This document shows positions 10,301-19,029 of a DNA stretch of 64,000 bases, one piece after another. This stretch comes from Epithemia pelagica. Taxonomy: Eukaryota; Bacillariophyta; Bacillariophyceae; Surirellales; Surirellaceae. The notes under the pieces were generated by a model that was not told the origin of the DNA, did not search any database, and saw only the letters and a list, made by a program, of their open reading frames with translations. Position 1 is the first letter of the stretch; each line of letters opens with the position of its first letter. The stretch spans positions 1,178,001 through 1,242,000 of the forward strand of contig OX337239.1 in NCBI GenBank assembly GCA_946965045.2, read 5' to 3'. The position numbers were made by a program, and so were the translations under genes.

Positions 10301-10613
10301 GCCTGAGTTTCAGAACAAGACGTGCTTCGAAATCTTGCACTCATCAACAGGAAAAGAGATTTTCGTGGAGGCAGACGAGGGGTCTCGGTACACATACACG
10401 GTGAGAAAGAACCATCCCGTTGTGGCGGAACTACGGGAAGCACAAGGCTTGACATCAACGTTGACTCGGAAAAGAACACGCCAAGGAGCCGGAGAAACGC
10501 AACCACGTAGACGAAGACGACAAAATGAGAATGAAGAGTCGGATGCATCAAATACAGACAATGAGAACAACGAAGATAACGACGAAGATGATGAAGAGTT
10601 TGAGGCAGTGTAG
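7326..10613 (+). CDS. piggyBac-type transposase (DDE_Tnp_1_7)
   Basis: Transposase of element 2, 1095 aa, intronless, ATG at 7326. It has the same architecture as the transposase of element 1: Ser/Gln-rich leader; the shared N-terminal domain (RFSYARRKLIAPHSFWL … VYVVFWNQADHPNLDPAW); a long Asn/Thr/Asp/Glu-rich disordered region including poly-Asn and Q-N-T repeats; catalytic core; Cys-rich tail (CAVCMLEYRW … GRCVKCGIAAH). Catalytic Asp candidates are D629 (AFDEGG), D720 (SMDNRY), D831 and D834 (VDNGD). The protein ends in an acidic run. It is clearly homologous to, but strongly diverged from, the neighbour's transposase, so the two elements are different families, not a recent duplication. 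Confidence 0.95.
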   Translation: MSSTSTNSAGETQTSQSAYSQSLLDSSQEANESSQASSRPVSVPTRRQPQQRNRFSYARRKLIAPHSFWLDRNFLNRFTATFPGRTVSAPLLLQGQIQACPTNKNGNVYVVFWNQADHPNLDPAWVCRHYPSTQYFKDLLKDYISAYDDCKRRQDSTGNTSTTNNNNAAPDSRRNQLSPTANNTQQTSTTLTQTDNTQPTLNQVTQTNNTQQLSMSSTRGNNRESETPLSHDSNEPDLPSPQDDDNSDNQDIPSTIERAQRRAQLRTAAAEDGSPALSNLTDNQPSQGITGNTPPTNPDSRPIRLFGSGSTVTNGESGTATENASMPSRRLRRRPNDTEDSSDSESDEDGADPDDDLEQDEQVPRPDNPLEDQNDSDDEDEEETEETPPPVPPPQQNTNAAQQNTNETNENNQPEQTIRQLMDALVFSYQETELSAEPTEWIGKDANHRSMYSGPDGLRNGVSDNFTNPYQCFQFVGGLSNSLIADMATATNVYFHEKIKPNLVSRRGYYHSQKWQNVTLEEMTRFLGIILMMSLRPVDGGGYGAYFQTTNRMYNVGAGQPAIEIKDSAGWASQYMKLARFRQIRGAFHFEESPSRRGGDKCHQLRKLITALNAASKRSFRIPKDMAFDEGGIGCRSRYCPVRQYNKDKPQKFRVDFFILSSSSTYAILHLDVYQGKNTSNAYIRPEAKQLPTTMKAVVNACYALGIHKLTDGYRHLSMDNRYAAPKLAVILRDRLRLFSTGTCRANRIGWNRTKLNLKRTKTNRGNCILFHDPVNGLIFGQWVDSKTVNFVSSYEDSGSGIVLRQVGSQKVEFVCPVPLIRYQMNMGGVDNGDQMRFQFGGFATHSHFKKWYKKSGFAVIDCMLLNSYIAWNLAAGNRPRSRKTKLSRHAFYTIIAQTMCSYVAPQEVDALARRTRNNNESTCNDGHYPVAVESNKQVGCAVCMLEYRWKKQELKMGGLFKNVGRCVKCGIAAHTVACQHKGEEGWKIHNRPEFQNKTCFEILHSSTGKEIFVEADEGSRYTYTVRKNHPVVAELREAQGLTSTLTRKRTRQGAGETQPRRRRRQNENEESDASNTDNENNEDNDEDDEEFEAV

Positions 10614-10696
10614 TAAAAAACAGATCAACATATCAAATTGACATTCTAAGCAATATTCAGTTACTACTACGAGGATGTATTGACTCCCTGTGTTGC

Positions 10697-11363
10697 CTAA
10701 TGGTCAGTAGGAGCAGGAATGAAACCAGTATAAGGGTCGTCTGTGTTTTCATTCGGGAAATTTTCACGGACAAAGTCCACTAGGCAAGGAGGTAGTTCAA
10801 CACGGTTGCCCTTCCCCAGTGTGCCATAGAGCTTGTTGGTAAGGCGGCGGTACAAATGGTAGCGTATGGAACGGTTAGGCTTACCAAGGCCCTTGAGGTG
10901 CGTCGCAATATCGTGCATGTAAGGGAGGTGCTCAACAACTTGGCACGGGTTGAGTTTGCAAACGGGGCAAACATTCTCCCAAAACATGTATCCATGTTTA
11001 TTGCTAGAAGACTGTTGAGTATTGTTCAATTCATGAAGGATGCGGTCAATGCTTTCCATCGTCGCGTATTCTTCAGGAATAAAGCGGGTTTCAGTGCGTT
11101 CTTTGGCTTGGTGAACTACGTTGCCGTCCTGATTTGTTGTCATGACAAGAGACTTCTGCAGGGTAAAGGGCACAAACACTCCACTTGATGAACAGTTGTT
11201 GTCGGGGAGGTGGGTTTCTGCAATGTCGACAGATTCGCTGAATGCTAAAAGACAAAACAAAAATGAGGTGAGGATCATTTGCGCACCGTGAATGGGTGCG
11301 ATAACAACTTTTGGTATAATCGTTCCGTACAAACACACCTTCCATCATACCCGGGTCATCCAT
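10697..11363 (-). CDS. Accessory protein of piggyBac element 2 (spliced; unknown family)
   Basis: Proposed as two exons, 11363-11339 and 11244-10697, giving 190 aa; the 94-nt intron (11338-11245) has GT-AG ends and a pyrimidine-rich TTTGTTTTGTCTTTTAG acceptor, and joining it keeps the frame (MDDPGMME|AFSESVD). The C-terminal half is homologous to the accessory protein of element 1: FWENVCPVCKLNPCQV, NRSIRYHLYRRL, LGKGNRVELPPCL, FVRENFPNEN…YTGF. Spacing of the three Cys (C-x2-C-x4-C) and a following His is conserved. N-terminal halves align poorly. No known domain is recognised. Convergent with the transposase. Confidence 0.75.
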
Positions 11364-11534
11364 GGTTGCGTTGTGGTTTGGTTTGACAATTCAATGACCC
11401 CAATGACATAGTGCAATGAGATCAGTCAATGCATTGGATACTACAGCGCGATGAAAGCAACAAAAATGATGCTGGCGGAGAGTTAAAACGATCTGTTTTC
11501 AAACACGGTTAAGGCGCGAGCAGTATAAGCGAGC

Positions 11535-11600
11535 ATAACCACTAATCCCATAAATTTTATGCGAGTAGTAAATTGGTTGCTCGCTAGTGCTTAAAACGCG
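11535..11600. repeat. Right subterminal repeats of piggyBac element 2
   Basis: Contains TATGCGAGTAGTAAATT (inverse of the left motif) plus further GCGAG/GCTCGC units spaced through the last 100 bp. Confidence 0.6.
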
Positions 11601-11604
11601 TTCC

Positions 11605-11620
11605 TTACGAATGGCGTTAA
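11605..11620 (-). repeat. Right terminal inverted repeat of piggyBac element 2
   Basis: TTACGAATGGCGTTAA, exact reverse complement of 6967-6982. Confidence 0.9.
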
Positions 11621-11795
11621 TACATCACGTAGACCCTGGTACAAACCTACGGGGAACTGGCCGGCTCATTCGGAGTCGAATTTTAGAGATGAACATTCCA
11701 CGACACACGTGCCTTCAAATAAGTAGAAAAACTATTTAACGTCAAATATAACGACTAAGGACTGATAGATAAGCTTTTTTCCGCGCCTGCATGCT

Positions 11796-11990
11796 TTAGG
11801 CCAAATATCTGGTGAGTTGATTAAGCACTGAAGCACGACTGAGCATGGCACGCGCCAACAGATTACTTATGGAGGCTCTGCTAGCACCAAATTTTTTGGC
11901 GACTTGTGCAATGGCACCATGGGAAAGTCTGCCATTTTTAGCCAGCGCCAGCAGAAGCACTATGGCACGTCCACGGTCTTGTGGATGCAT
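11796..11990 (-). pseudogene. Fragment of Tc1/mariner-type transposase N-terminus
   Basis: A 64-aa reading frame beginning MHPQDRGRAIVLLLALAKNG and continuing LSHGAIAQVAKKFGASRASI. This resembles the helix-turn-helix DNA-binding head of mariner-like transposases (the DUF7769-like segment common in oomycetes and diatoms). It runs inward from the right inverted repeat as expected. It stops after 64 residues and no catalytic domain follows before piggyBac element 2, nor in the 54 bp on the other side, so the copy is dead. Confidence 0.6.
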
Positions 11991-12246
11991 ATCCCTCCTC
12001 TATGGACCCCTCTGGGCCTCCCCTAAATGGGCCGGGTCTTGAGAAGGGTCAGGGGGCATGAACCGGTACGGCAAAGTTAGACATTTATTTTTGCTACGCT
12101 TTAGTTCCCTCTCATGGCCCCAAAAATGAGAGATGGAACATATAAATTATACATGAAAATGTAGATCTTGGAAAGACCGACCGATCTATATAATTTTTAG
12201 TACAAACGGAGATATGCCCATGAAGTTACAGTATTTTTTTGCAATT

Positions 12247-12273
12247 CGCTACACAATTTCGGTCCAGAGGGAG
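12247..12273 (-). repeat. Right terminal inverted repeat of the mariner-type element
   Basis: Pairs with 6913-6939 with one mismatch (base 15). The next two bases are the TA target duplication. Confidence 0.8.
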
Positions 12274-12275
12274 TA

Positions 12276-12708
12276 TGACCTATGATGTATTCTTCTCTCG
12301 ATTGACCATGGTATTTGGAAAAGCAATTGATTTCCGTCTGACGTGACAGGATTGAGATAGTGACTGACATTCCATCTCCTTAGGTGCTCCCATTTCATAG
12401 AAAATCACTTATGCTGTCAAGACAGGTATTCACTTCGTCCCAAAGTTCCGCTCTTTCATGTTTCGTTCAGCTGGCGACAACTTGTTCCAACAGATGGTAT
12501 GATGCTGTCGGTAGTCGATTCGCAACAATGATCTCCCTCGAAAAGGGCCTATGATCCTACGTATTTGGATCATTCTGAGCATCATCCTATACAACAATAA
12601 TCTGAAATTACTCGTCTTTTGGTCATAACCTTCATGTGTCAAGGCCTTGCTACGTCGTACAGAGCAACACTTCCATTGCAGGAGTCTGTTTGCTCTTCTT
12701 TATTTCTT
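12276..12708. other. Gene-free stretch between transposon nest and CPP1-like gene
   Basis: No supported coding sequence. The last part should be the 3' UTR of the minus-strand CPP1-like gene. Confidence 0.5.
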
Positions 12709-14037
12709 CTATCCCTTGTAGGGTTGCAAATAGCAACTGGCCAGAAAGAAGAACAAGTTTTGAATCGAATACATGAGCAGTGGTTCCCATCGTTGTCCCT
12801 TGACAAAGCTGGGCATACCGGCATAGAGGACCAGGGATCCTACGGCCCAAATACCAAAGCCCAAGGCAAAGGCCACCTTGCGATGTCCTTTGCCACTAAT
12901 GCCTCCACCACCACCAAAATTCAAACCCATGCCACCTCGTTCCCGTTCTTCTTCGGGCATGCCGCGATAAATTAATTGGGCGACACAGATCAACCAATTG
13001 AATTTGCCCATGTAGGGAATCACGGGTGGCAATCCCAAACCCAACACCGTCAAAAAACCCCACAATTTGCTTTGATATTGCAAGTGTTTTTCGTCTGGTT
13101 TCACGACCAGCCCCTGCGTCCATTGTGGAGGCGTCCAGGCCTCATTCATGGCCTTTTTGCGAGCCTCTTCGTCCGCCAATTCGTCACTGTATCACGTAGT
13201 GAGGCATTGTCATGAGAAAAGAAAGTGTTAGAATGCGACTCGCATGGGTTATACACAATGTGCCGTTCCAGAAACTCAACCCCCACACCAGAGAACACTC
13301 CACCGCCAGACATTCTTTAATTCGGGAAGAGACGAGCTCGACGGCATGTCAAGGAACGACATGTCGAGCCCAAGAAACAAATATCCAAAGCGATCATACG
13401 AGTATCTGCAACACAACTACAATCACCACCACCTCCACCCTCACAAGAGCACAGAGAAACCACGAACGCTTCAAAGCGTTGTCGCTCATGAATTCGCGTC
13501 CCACAATTCTAAAACGTACCCTTGACTGGATTCATAGTTGGATTGCGCTCGCGCCTCCTTGGTCAAGAGCTGTGTGTTCGCAATTCGCTCTTGCAATCGC
13601 AACTGCAAGATCTGATCCTTGGCCATTTCAATCTTGACCTTTTGTTTCAAGTCGGAACCAGCAGCAGCAATCAAGTTGTTGGTCGCCGCCACAATGTCTT
13701 CGTAACTGGCATCTTCCACAATGCCCAATTGTCGGTACAACGCATTTCGTTCCTTCTGCAATTGCCGCGCTTGACGAGCCTGCTCCTTCTGCACATTCCA
13801 GGGCAATTGTCGAAACAAGTTGGTGATGGGATTGCTGGATGATTTACTTCCGTTCAAGCCATTGACCGTCGACGAAGCCGCCAACCGAGGACAGAACAGC
13901 GACGACTTTCTGGCTGGAATAGAAATCGAAGGGGACGACGGTGAAAAGGCGTTGGCAGACAACAACCAACTCGAAAAAAGGCCAGCCAAAAGGACCAATC
14001 TTTGAAATACCGTGTTGTAACTTTTGGCATACATCAT
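12709..14037 (-). CDS. CPP1: CPP1-like (DUF3353) J-like plastid membrane protein, two exons
   Basis: Homologue of CHAPERONE-LIKE PROTEIN OF POR1, a plastid J-like membrane protein linked in plants to stability of protochlorophyllide oxidoreductase. Exons 14037-13520 and 13186-12709 (331 aa). The 333-nt intron has a GTACGT donor and a TACAG acceptor, and joining reads …ESSQG|DELADEEARKKAM. The N-terminus MMYAKSYNTVFQRLVLLAG…SANAFSP has a signal peptide with the plastid ASAFAP-type motif. A J-like domain follows (YRQLGIVEDASYEDIVAATN … DQILQLRLQERI), without an HPD motif as in CPP1. The second exon holds several hydrophobic segments (KLWGFLTVLGLGLPPVI, VAFALGFGIWAVGSLVLYAG, IQNLFFFLASCYL), as in cyanobacterial and plant family members. 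An upstream in-frame ATG at 14076 is less likely because it would mask the signal peptide. Confidence 0.85.
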
Positions 14038-14752
14038 GTTCCAGAGTTTGTACGTATGTTTGGATTCGATGGACAAGTTCTAGTTGTCAATAAAGAGTCC
14101 TTTGGTGTAGACGTTGAACCGCAAACTTGTACACTTCTTGGTGTTTTGAGAATGAGAGACGTCTTATGGGATCCAACCAAAGCTTCGTGGTGGTTGATCT
14201 TTTGTTGTTGTCTTGTCGAAAATTGCTGAAAACAATCAGCTTCGATGGGGATGGAGTGAGAGGCGAAAGGTTGAAGTGCCTTCTTGTCAACAAAAATGAG
14301 ATAATGTTCCACCTGGAAGACCTACTAATGGCCACTGACGCATCGTTTGCCCCTGCAGGTGGAGCGTTCCTCTTCCGAATCATTACCAAAAGTCACTCTC
14401 CGCCCCACCACACGGGCAGATGATGATTGGATCGCATGTAGATCGCCCTGAAACAAGCTCAGAACCTGATAGTCGACCACCCCACATTAAGCGCCTCTTC
14501 AACACCTTCAACTCATCATCGCTATCCAACAGGGAGATAGATACAGATACAGGGGAGGGAAGAAGCCAAGCAAAGACATATCGGCTTCACAGGTCAACAA
14601 GACGGAAACGAGATTGCGCGAAACGACAATCGAATAGCCGGCGTTGGACCAAAATCCAGTCCAATCTGCAAAACTAAAGCACACCTTCGCCACTTACACA
14701 GCACTCGTTCTACCTCTACAAAAGCAACAACTTAACACTAAACAGAACCATC
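14038..14752. promoter_or_regulatory. Divergent promoter region, CPP1-like / PA2G4
   Basis: 715 bp between two divergent start codons, with no supported coding sequence. Both promoters and 5' UTRs must lie here. I see no certain core element. Confidence 0.4.
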
Positions 14753-16957
14753 ATGGCACCGCAGGACAAGGATCCGCAAGAAGACGAAGACGAGGAAAAC
14801 GAAGAGGAAGAAGAGCAGGAAGAGGAGGAGAAGGAAGAAGTAACCGATCTTTCCAATAGGTGAGTTCAGAATGATCAAGAAAGATAGCCAATCGCTTGTC
14901 GATGGTTCGTCCTTCAGTCTGCTCATTTCTTTCTTGCCTTGATTCCGTCATTATCCGTTGTCGCCTCTCTTTCCGATTGTGTGCTTTTCCTACAACCACC
15001 ACCACCAATTCAAACTCATGTATCTTTCTCATATGTATACTACCATCGATTCCGATACTACAGTGATGTTTGTACAAAATATCAAGAGGCGGCTAAAATT
15101 GTGAATTTAGCCTTGCAGGGATTGGTGGGACAATGCAAGGTCGGGGCCAAGGTTTTGGATTTGTGCGAGTTTGGTCATTCCGTTATTACCACAGCGGCCC
15201 AAAAATTGTTTACCAAGAAGAAGCCTGATGGCAGTGTAGTGGAACGTGGTGTTGCCTTTCCCGTGTGTATTTCCGTCAATGACGTCGTGTGCAATTACTC
15301 GCCACTGGCCCAAGAAGAGCGAGTAAGTTTCCTTTTGCGTTTAGAAAGAGTCATGAGAGTGTGCCAGCGACTGTTGCGTGATTGGTGAATGTTTTGATGC
15401 GTTGTCATGGTGACTGTTTGGTCGTGCTCCTTTACCAGGGAAACCAATAAGCAAACATTGTTTCCACATTCGCCGCACTGGAACGTCCACTACGGATCAC
15501 GACAATGGTTTCGAGCAACACTATTGCCCTGTCTTGGTCATTCCAAGTGTTTCCCGATTGTATGCAATTCAACAGTCTCTCGTTTCACGACGGGATTGGG
15601 TATACCTTGACGGAAATGCAGACCACATTGGAAACGATAGGAAGAAGAAAAGCACAGGCGCAAAGATCCGGCGTGTAACGGTTGTTCGTCTTTGTCGAGA
15701 AAGTTGAACGTGTATCCCACGGACCTTTTTCCAAAATGGACAATTGCGTTAGTGTATCTTTGTTGCTTGTGTATGAATCATAATGTTTTGGGATGGCATT
15801 CAACGAATCGTCGCTGGTGCGATGTTTGTTTTGGGACCCTCTGTGCTCATGGTCTCGTGCCTCTCCGGAAACGGCGATGGTTCAACAATCGTCATTTGTG
15901 TCTTGATTGTCAATGTGTCTTGCTTCTTTATAAGTTTCTCACTTTTCCTCATATGCTGCGCATTGCTGTGTGTTGCTCTTGCTACGCCCTTTCTTCTCTG
16001 GGTAAACCCACTGCAAACTTGCCATGGATTTAACATCTGTGCACATTCTCTGTACCCAACACCAAATGACAGGAACCACTCAAGGCGGGAGATATTGTCA
16101 AGATGGATTTGGGATGTCACATTGACGGCTACATTTCGGTAGCGGCGCATACAGTCATTGTCCCACCGGAACCCCAAGCCGAGGGAGAAGAAGTAAAGGT
16201 GGATGTAGACGAAGAAATGGGGACGGTTGCCGTGGCGGCCTACAATACCATGTTGGTGGCGGCCAAAACGATTGCCACAGGTGCTAAAAATACCGATGTA
16301 ACCAAGGCGGTCGAACGTGTGGCGGCATCGTATGGTGTCAAACCCATTACCTCGGCTCGAATGCATCAAATGAAGCGATATGTATTGGATGGGATCAAAG
16401 AAATCGCTTTGAAAACACCCACGACAGAAGAAACGGATCGAGGAGAGGCCCTGCCGGAATGTGAATTTGAAGCCAATGAAGTGTACGCCGTTGACGTTGC
16501 CCTTAGTGCTGGTGATGGGAACGCCCGTCCTCAAGATTTGCGGGTCACTGTATACAAGCGCAATGTGGAAACCCAATACTTGCTCAAAATGAAAGCCTCC
16601 CGGTCATTGTTGGGTGAAGTGGACAAGAAATTTCCTACCTTGCCATTTACCTTGCGGCATCTGGACGACGTCCGACAAGCTCGATTGGGTTTGAACGAAT
16701 GTGTCACGCATGGGTTGTTGCAGCCCTATCCCTGTTTGCACGACCACTCGGGTAAGGTGGCTCATTTCAAATGCACCGTCCTCTTGTTGCCTTCGGGCAC
16801 GACAAGAATTACCGGATTGGAGCTTCCACCATATTTTGTAACCACCAAAGAGCCCGATGAAGAAACAGCGCGTATTTTGAAGGAATTGGAAGAAGAAGCT
16901 GCCAAAAAGGCAGCTCGCAAAGCGGCAAAGAAAAACAAGAAGAAGAAAAAGACTTGA
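14753..16957 (+). CDS. PA2G4: PA2G4/EBP1 family protein (methionine aminopeptidase fold), three exons
   Basis: Proliferation-associated 2G4 homologue: a pita-bread protein related to type-2 methionine aminopeptidase that binds ribosomes and RNA and controls growth. Exons 14753-14859, 15064-15322 and 16073-16957 give 416 aa (human protein about 394). Introns of 204 and 750 nt have GTGAGT and GTAAGT donors and CTACAG and TGACAG acceptors. An acidic Glu-rich leader precedes DVCTKYQEAAKIVNLALQGL, then GVAFPVCISVNDVVCNYSPL, then GDIVKMDLGCHIDGYISVAA. The family lacks the metal ligands needed for peptidase activity; here too, the Asp ligand positions are not all apparent. It ends in a Lys/Ala-rich tail (KKAARKAAKKNKKKKKT) like the basic nucleolar/RNA-binding tail of EBP1. 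Confidence 0.92.
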
Positions 16958-17979
16958 ACAAGATGAAAATGACTAGGAAACGCGACAGATACCTTTGTAC
17001 GACTTCCTCTTTCCATTAGTAACATGATTCTCGAATTAGAACAATGGCATACGCAGAAAGCAAGTTAGGCAGGTTGGGTCAACCCATTTTGCTGTTATTC
17101 CCGTCTCCTAGGAGTAGGACCTATACCGGTAACTAGGAGTACCTTTGTTACTCTACCTACCTACATAGTAAATGATAGGTAGATGCCCTGTCGCAGATAA
17201 AGCCTGTCCGTCGTACGCATATAGGAGTGTTCGTCTGAGTTCAGTATGAACGGGACGGGTGGGCCGGAAGGCTTGGGGTCTGGGGTGGGAATTTCCAGAA
17301 AGACCAGCTGTTCCGAAAACGGACGGACACTAGAGTAAAAAGTACAATTGAGCAAACATGGCGGTTGATAAAACGGTTAAATATATATGGCAATGACATA
17401 GCAATGAATATTTTAATGGTCAGTCATGGTATGATTTGGAGGTGCACCTCCAACCGCGTAAAATGTGAGTGGGGACTTACCCTTGACGAATCTCTACAAG
17501 TAATGTAAGACGCCCAACCGTTCTGGAATGACTGAAACAAGACTTTTTGTTTGAAAGCTCGTAGGAACAGGTAGCAAGACGTTAGAGAGAATTGCTGTGT
17601 TCGATAACGGGCATGAATCGCTACAACGGCAGAGTTAAATTCATATTATCATCATACAGCAACAAAGAATTATAAATTGACTAGGAAAGCATATATTATG
17701 AATTTTGTTTTTCTTCGTTCGTTCTGCTGACCAGGATGCATGTGGTATTGATAATAGCATATTGGTATACGATAAAAGCAGAAGCCCTTATATCTCTCGA
17801 TTGGCACTCATATTGTATTTCAGTACACATATCACAATCGCTCAATTCTCAGGGGTCGTTTCTTCGGACTCCTTCTCGTCGACTTTGTTGTCTTGGAGCC
17901 TACCAGTCGGGTATTTCCAGCGATTCACTGCACTTCTGGACTGGGATCTGTAATCGACCTTATTTCGCCTAGAGTACTA

Positions 17980-18180
17980 GTATCGAGTACAGCCCTAATG
18001 TGAGAGTACGAGTATCGAGTACCTACTTCTGTACTCATACATGTTCGAGTACGAGTACCCAGCCACTCCTGACTGTACGAGTACGAGTATCAATGATTAC
18101 TCGTCCATCGAATGTATAGAGAGTACGAGTATCGAGTATTGTATATACTCGCAAGTATTCCACTATACTCGAGTATTACT
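17980..18180. repeat. Degenerate GAGTACGAGTAT simple repeat
   Basis: The hexamers CGAGTA, GAGTAC and GAGTAT recur more than ten times within 200 bp, in irregular phase, with inverted TACTCG copies near 18100 and 18150-18170. The same words appear at 34680-34725 and 44020-44035, so this is a dispersed low-complexity motif of the genome. Confidence 0.7.
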
Positions 18181-18246
18181 TGCACGAATCCCGCTATGGT
18201 AGTCACGAGTCGTACTACGTGCTAGGCCGGCTAGTTTTTCATTTTA

Positions 18247-18440
18247 GCCGTGCCGATTTGTCCCCACTTTTCCTGCTCTTTTTCCTTCACATGCAATTCG
18301 TCCCCACTTTTCTCGCTCTCTGCTTCATCCTATTTTGTCCTCACTTTTCCTGCTCTTTCCTTCACATGCACTTCGTCCCCACTTTTCTTTCTATCCTTTT
18401 CATCGCCATTTGTCCCCACCTAGCCTGCTCCTTTTGTCAC
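18247..18440 (+). repeat. Pyrimidine-rich tandem repeat
   Basis: Roughly five diverged copies of a unit with core TCCCCACTTTTCCTGCTCTT, often followed by TCCTTCACATGCA(A/C)TTCG. Units are about 35-60 bp apart. No coding sense on either strand. Confidence 0.75.
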
Positions 18441-18788
18441 TCAGGGATCAGGGAATCTACGTACAAGCCACTTTTCACAACTAAACATCTACCTAAAATC
18501 CAAGTATATCGTCTTCTTCTTACAACATGATCCACCTCCTCTCATTTACAGCTAGGTTTACGTCCTCTTCATTGTTTTTGGTCTTGGGAGAAACCAGAGT
18601 GTTACAGGGCATAGCATTGTTCAATACATTGTTGCGACGAGGTCATGTGGACGTGAGTCTTTATTGACAATCCATGTCAAATGTCAAGGCAAGTTCTTCC
18701 ATGGAAGAGGTGGAGAGATCTTGGGTGGGGTATCGCAACTAAGTTTCCACTCAAGTTTGATTCCGCTGAAGAACCATCAAGGCCACCA

Positions 18789-19028
18789 TTTTGTGGGTCC
18801 ATCAAAGGAGCCGCCGATGTGCTTGGTGCTGTACTACTGGGAACTGGGTGTCGGGACAGGTAAGAGTGCCCTGCATGGTATCAGTGAATGGTGTTGGTTG
18901 GTCAGGTCTACAGTTGTTTTTGTTGGTCACCTTTTGTGGGTCCATCGAAGGAGCCGCCGATGTGCTTGTTGTACCACTGGGTACACAGGTACTCGTGTTG
19001 AGCGTGTCCTGCATGGTATCAGTGAATA
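18789..19028 (+). repeat. Direct repeat of about 100 bp, two copies
   Basis: Copies at about 18789-18889 and 18932-19028 share TTTTGTGGGTCCATC(A/G)AAGG, GAGCCGCCGATGTGCTTG and CTGCATGGTATCAGTGAAT; the middles are diverged. They lie directly upstream of the broken helicase gene and may be part of the same decayed element. Confidence 0.75.
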
Positions 19029-19029
19029 A

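Larger units (their letters stand above)
6967..11620. mobile_element. piggyBac-like transposon 2 (4654 bp, intact, nested)
   Basis: Flanked by TTAA at 6967-6970 and 11617-11620, with perfect 16-bp inverted ends TTAACGCCATTCGTAA. It is inserted 54 bp inside the left end of the mariner-type element. Gene order mirrors element 1: transposase (here plus strand, 7326-10613) and accessory gene (minus strand, 10697-11363), convergent with an 83-bp gap. Its subterminal repeats are unrelated to those of element 1. Confidence 0.92.
6913..12273. mobile_element. Decayed Tc1/mariner-type element, interrupted by piggyBac element 2
   Basis: Terminal inverted repeats of 27 bp (6913-6939 and 12247-12273) match at 26 of 27 positions and start CTCCCTCTGGACCG, resembling mariner/Stowaway ends. 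TA dinucleotides flank both ends (6911-6912, 12274-12275), the mariner target duplication. Removing the nested piggyBac element leaves only about 707 bp, so this is an internally deleted or eroded copy with a short transposase-like N-terminal fragment. Confidence 0.8.
16958..18788. other. Repeat-rich intergenic region
   Basis: No supported gene. Holds an 18-bp palindrome at 17436-17453 (TTGGAGGTG and its complement), an AGTACGAGTATCG-type simple repeat at about 17980-18180, and a pyrimidine-rich degenerate tandem repeat at about 18247-18430. The last two are listed separately. Confidence 0.5.

Noticed and set aside
17980-18180. CRISPR-like or satellite array
   Set aside because: Irregular spacing, no unique spacers and eukaryotic context; it is a simple-sequence repeat.
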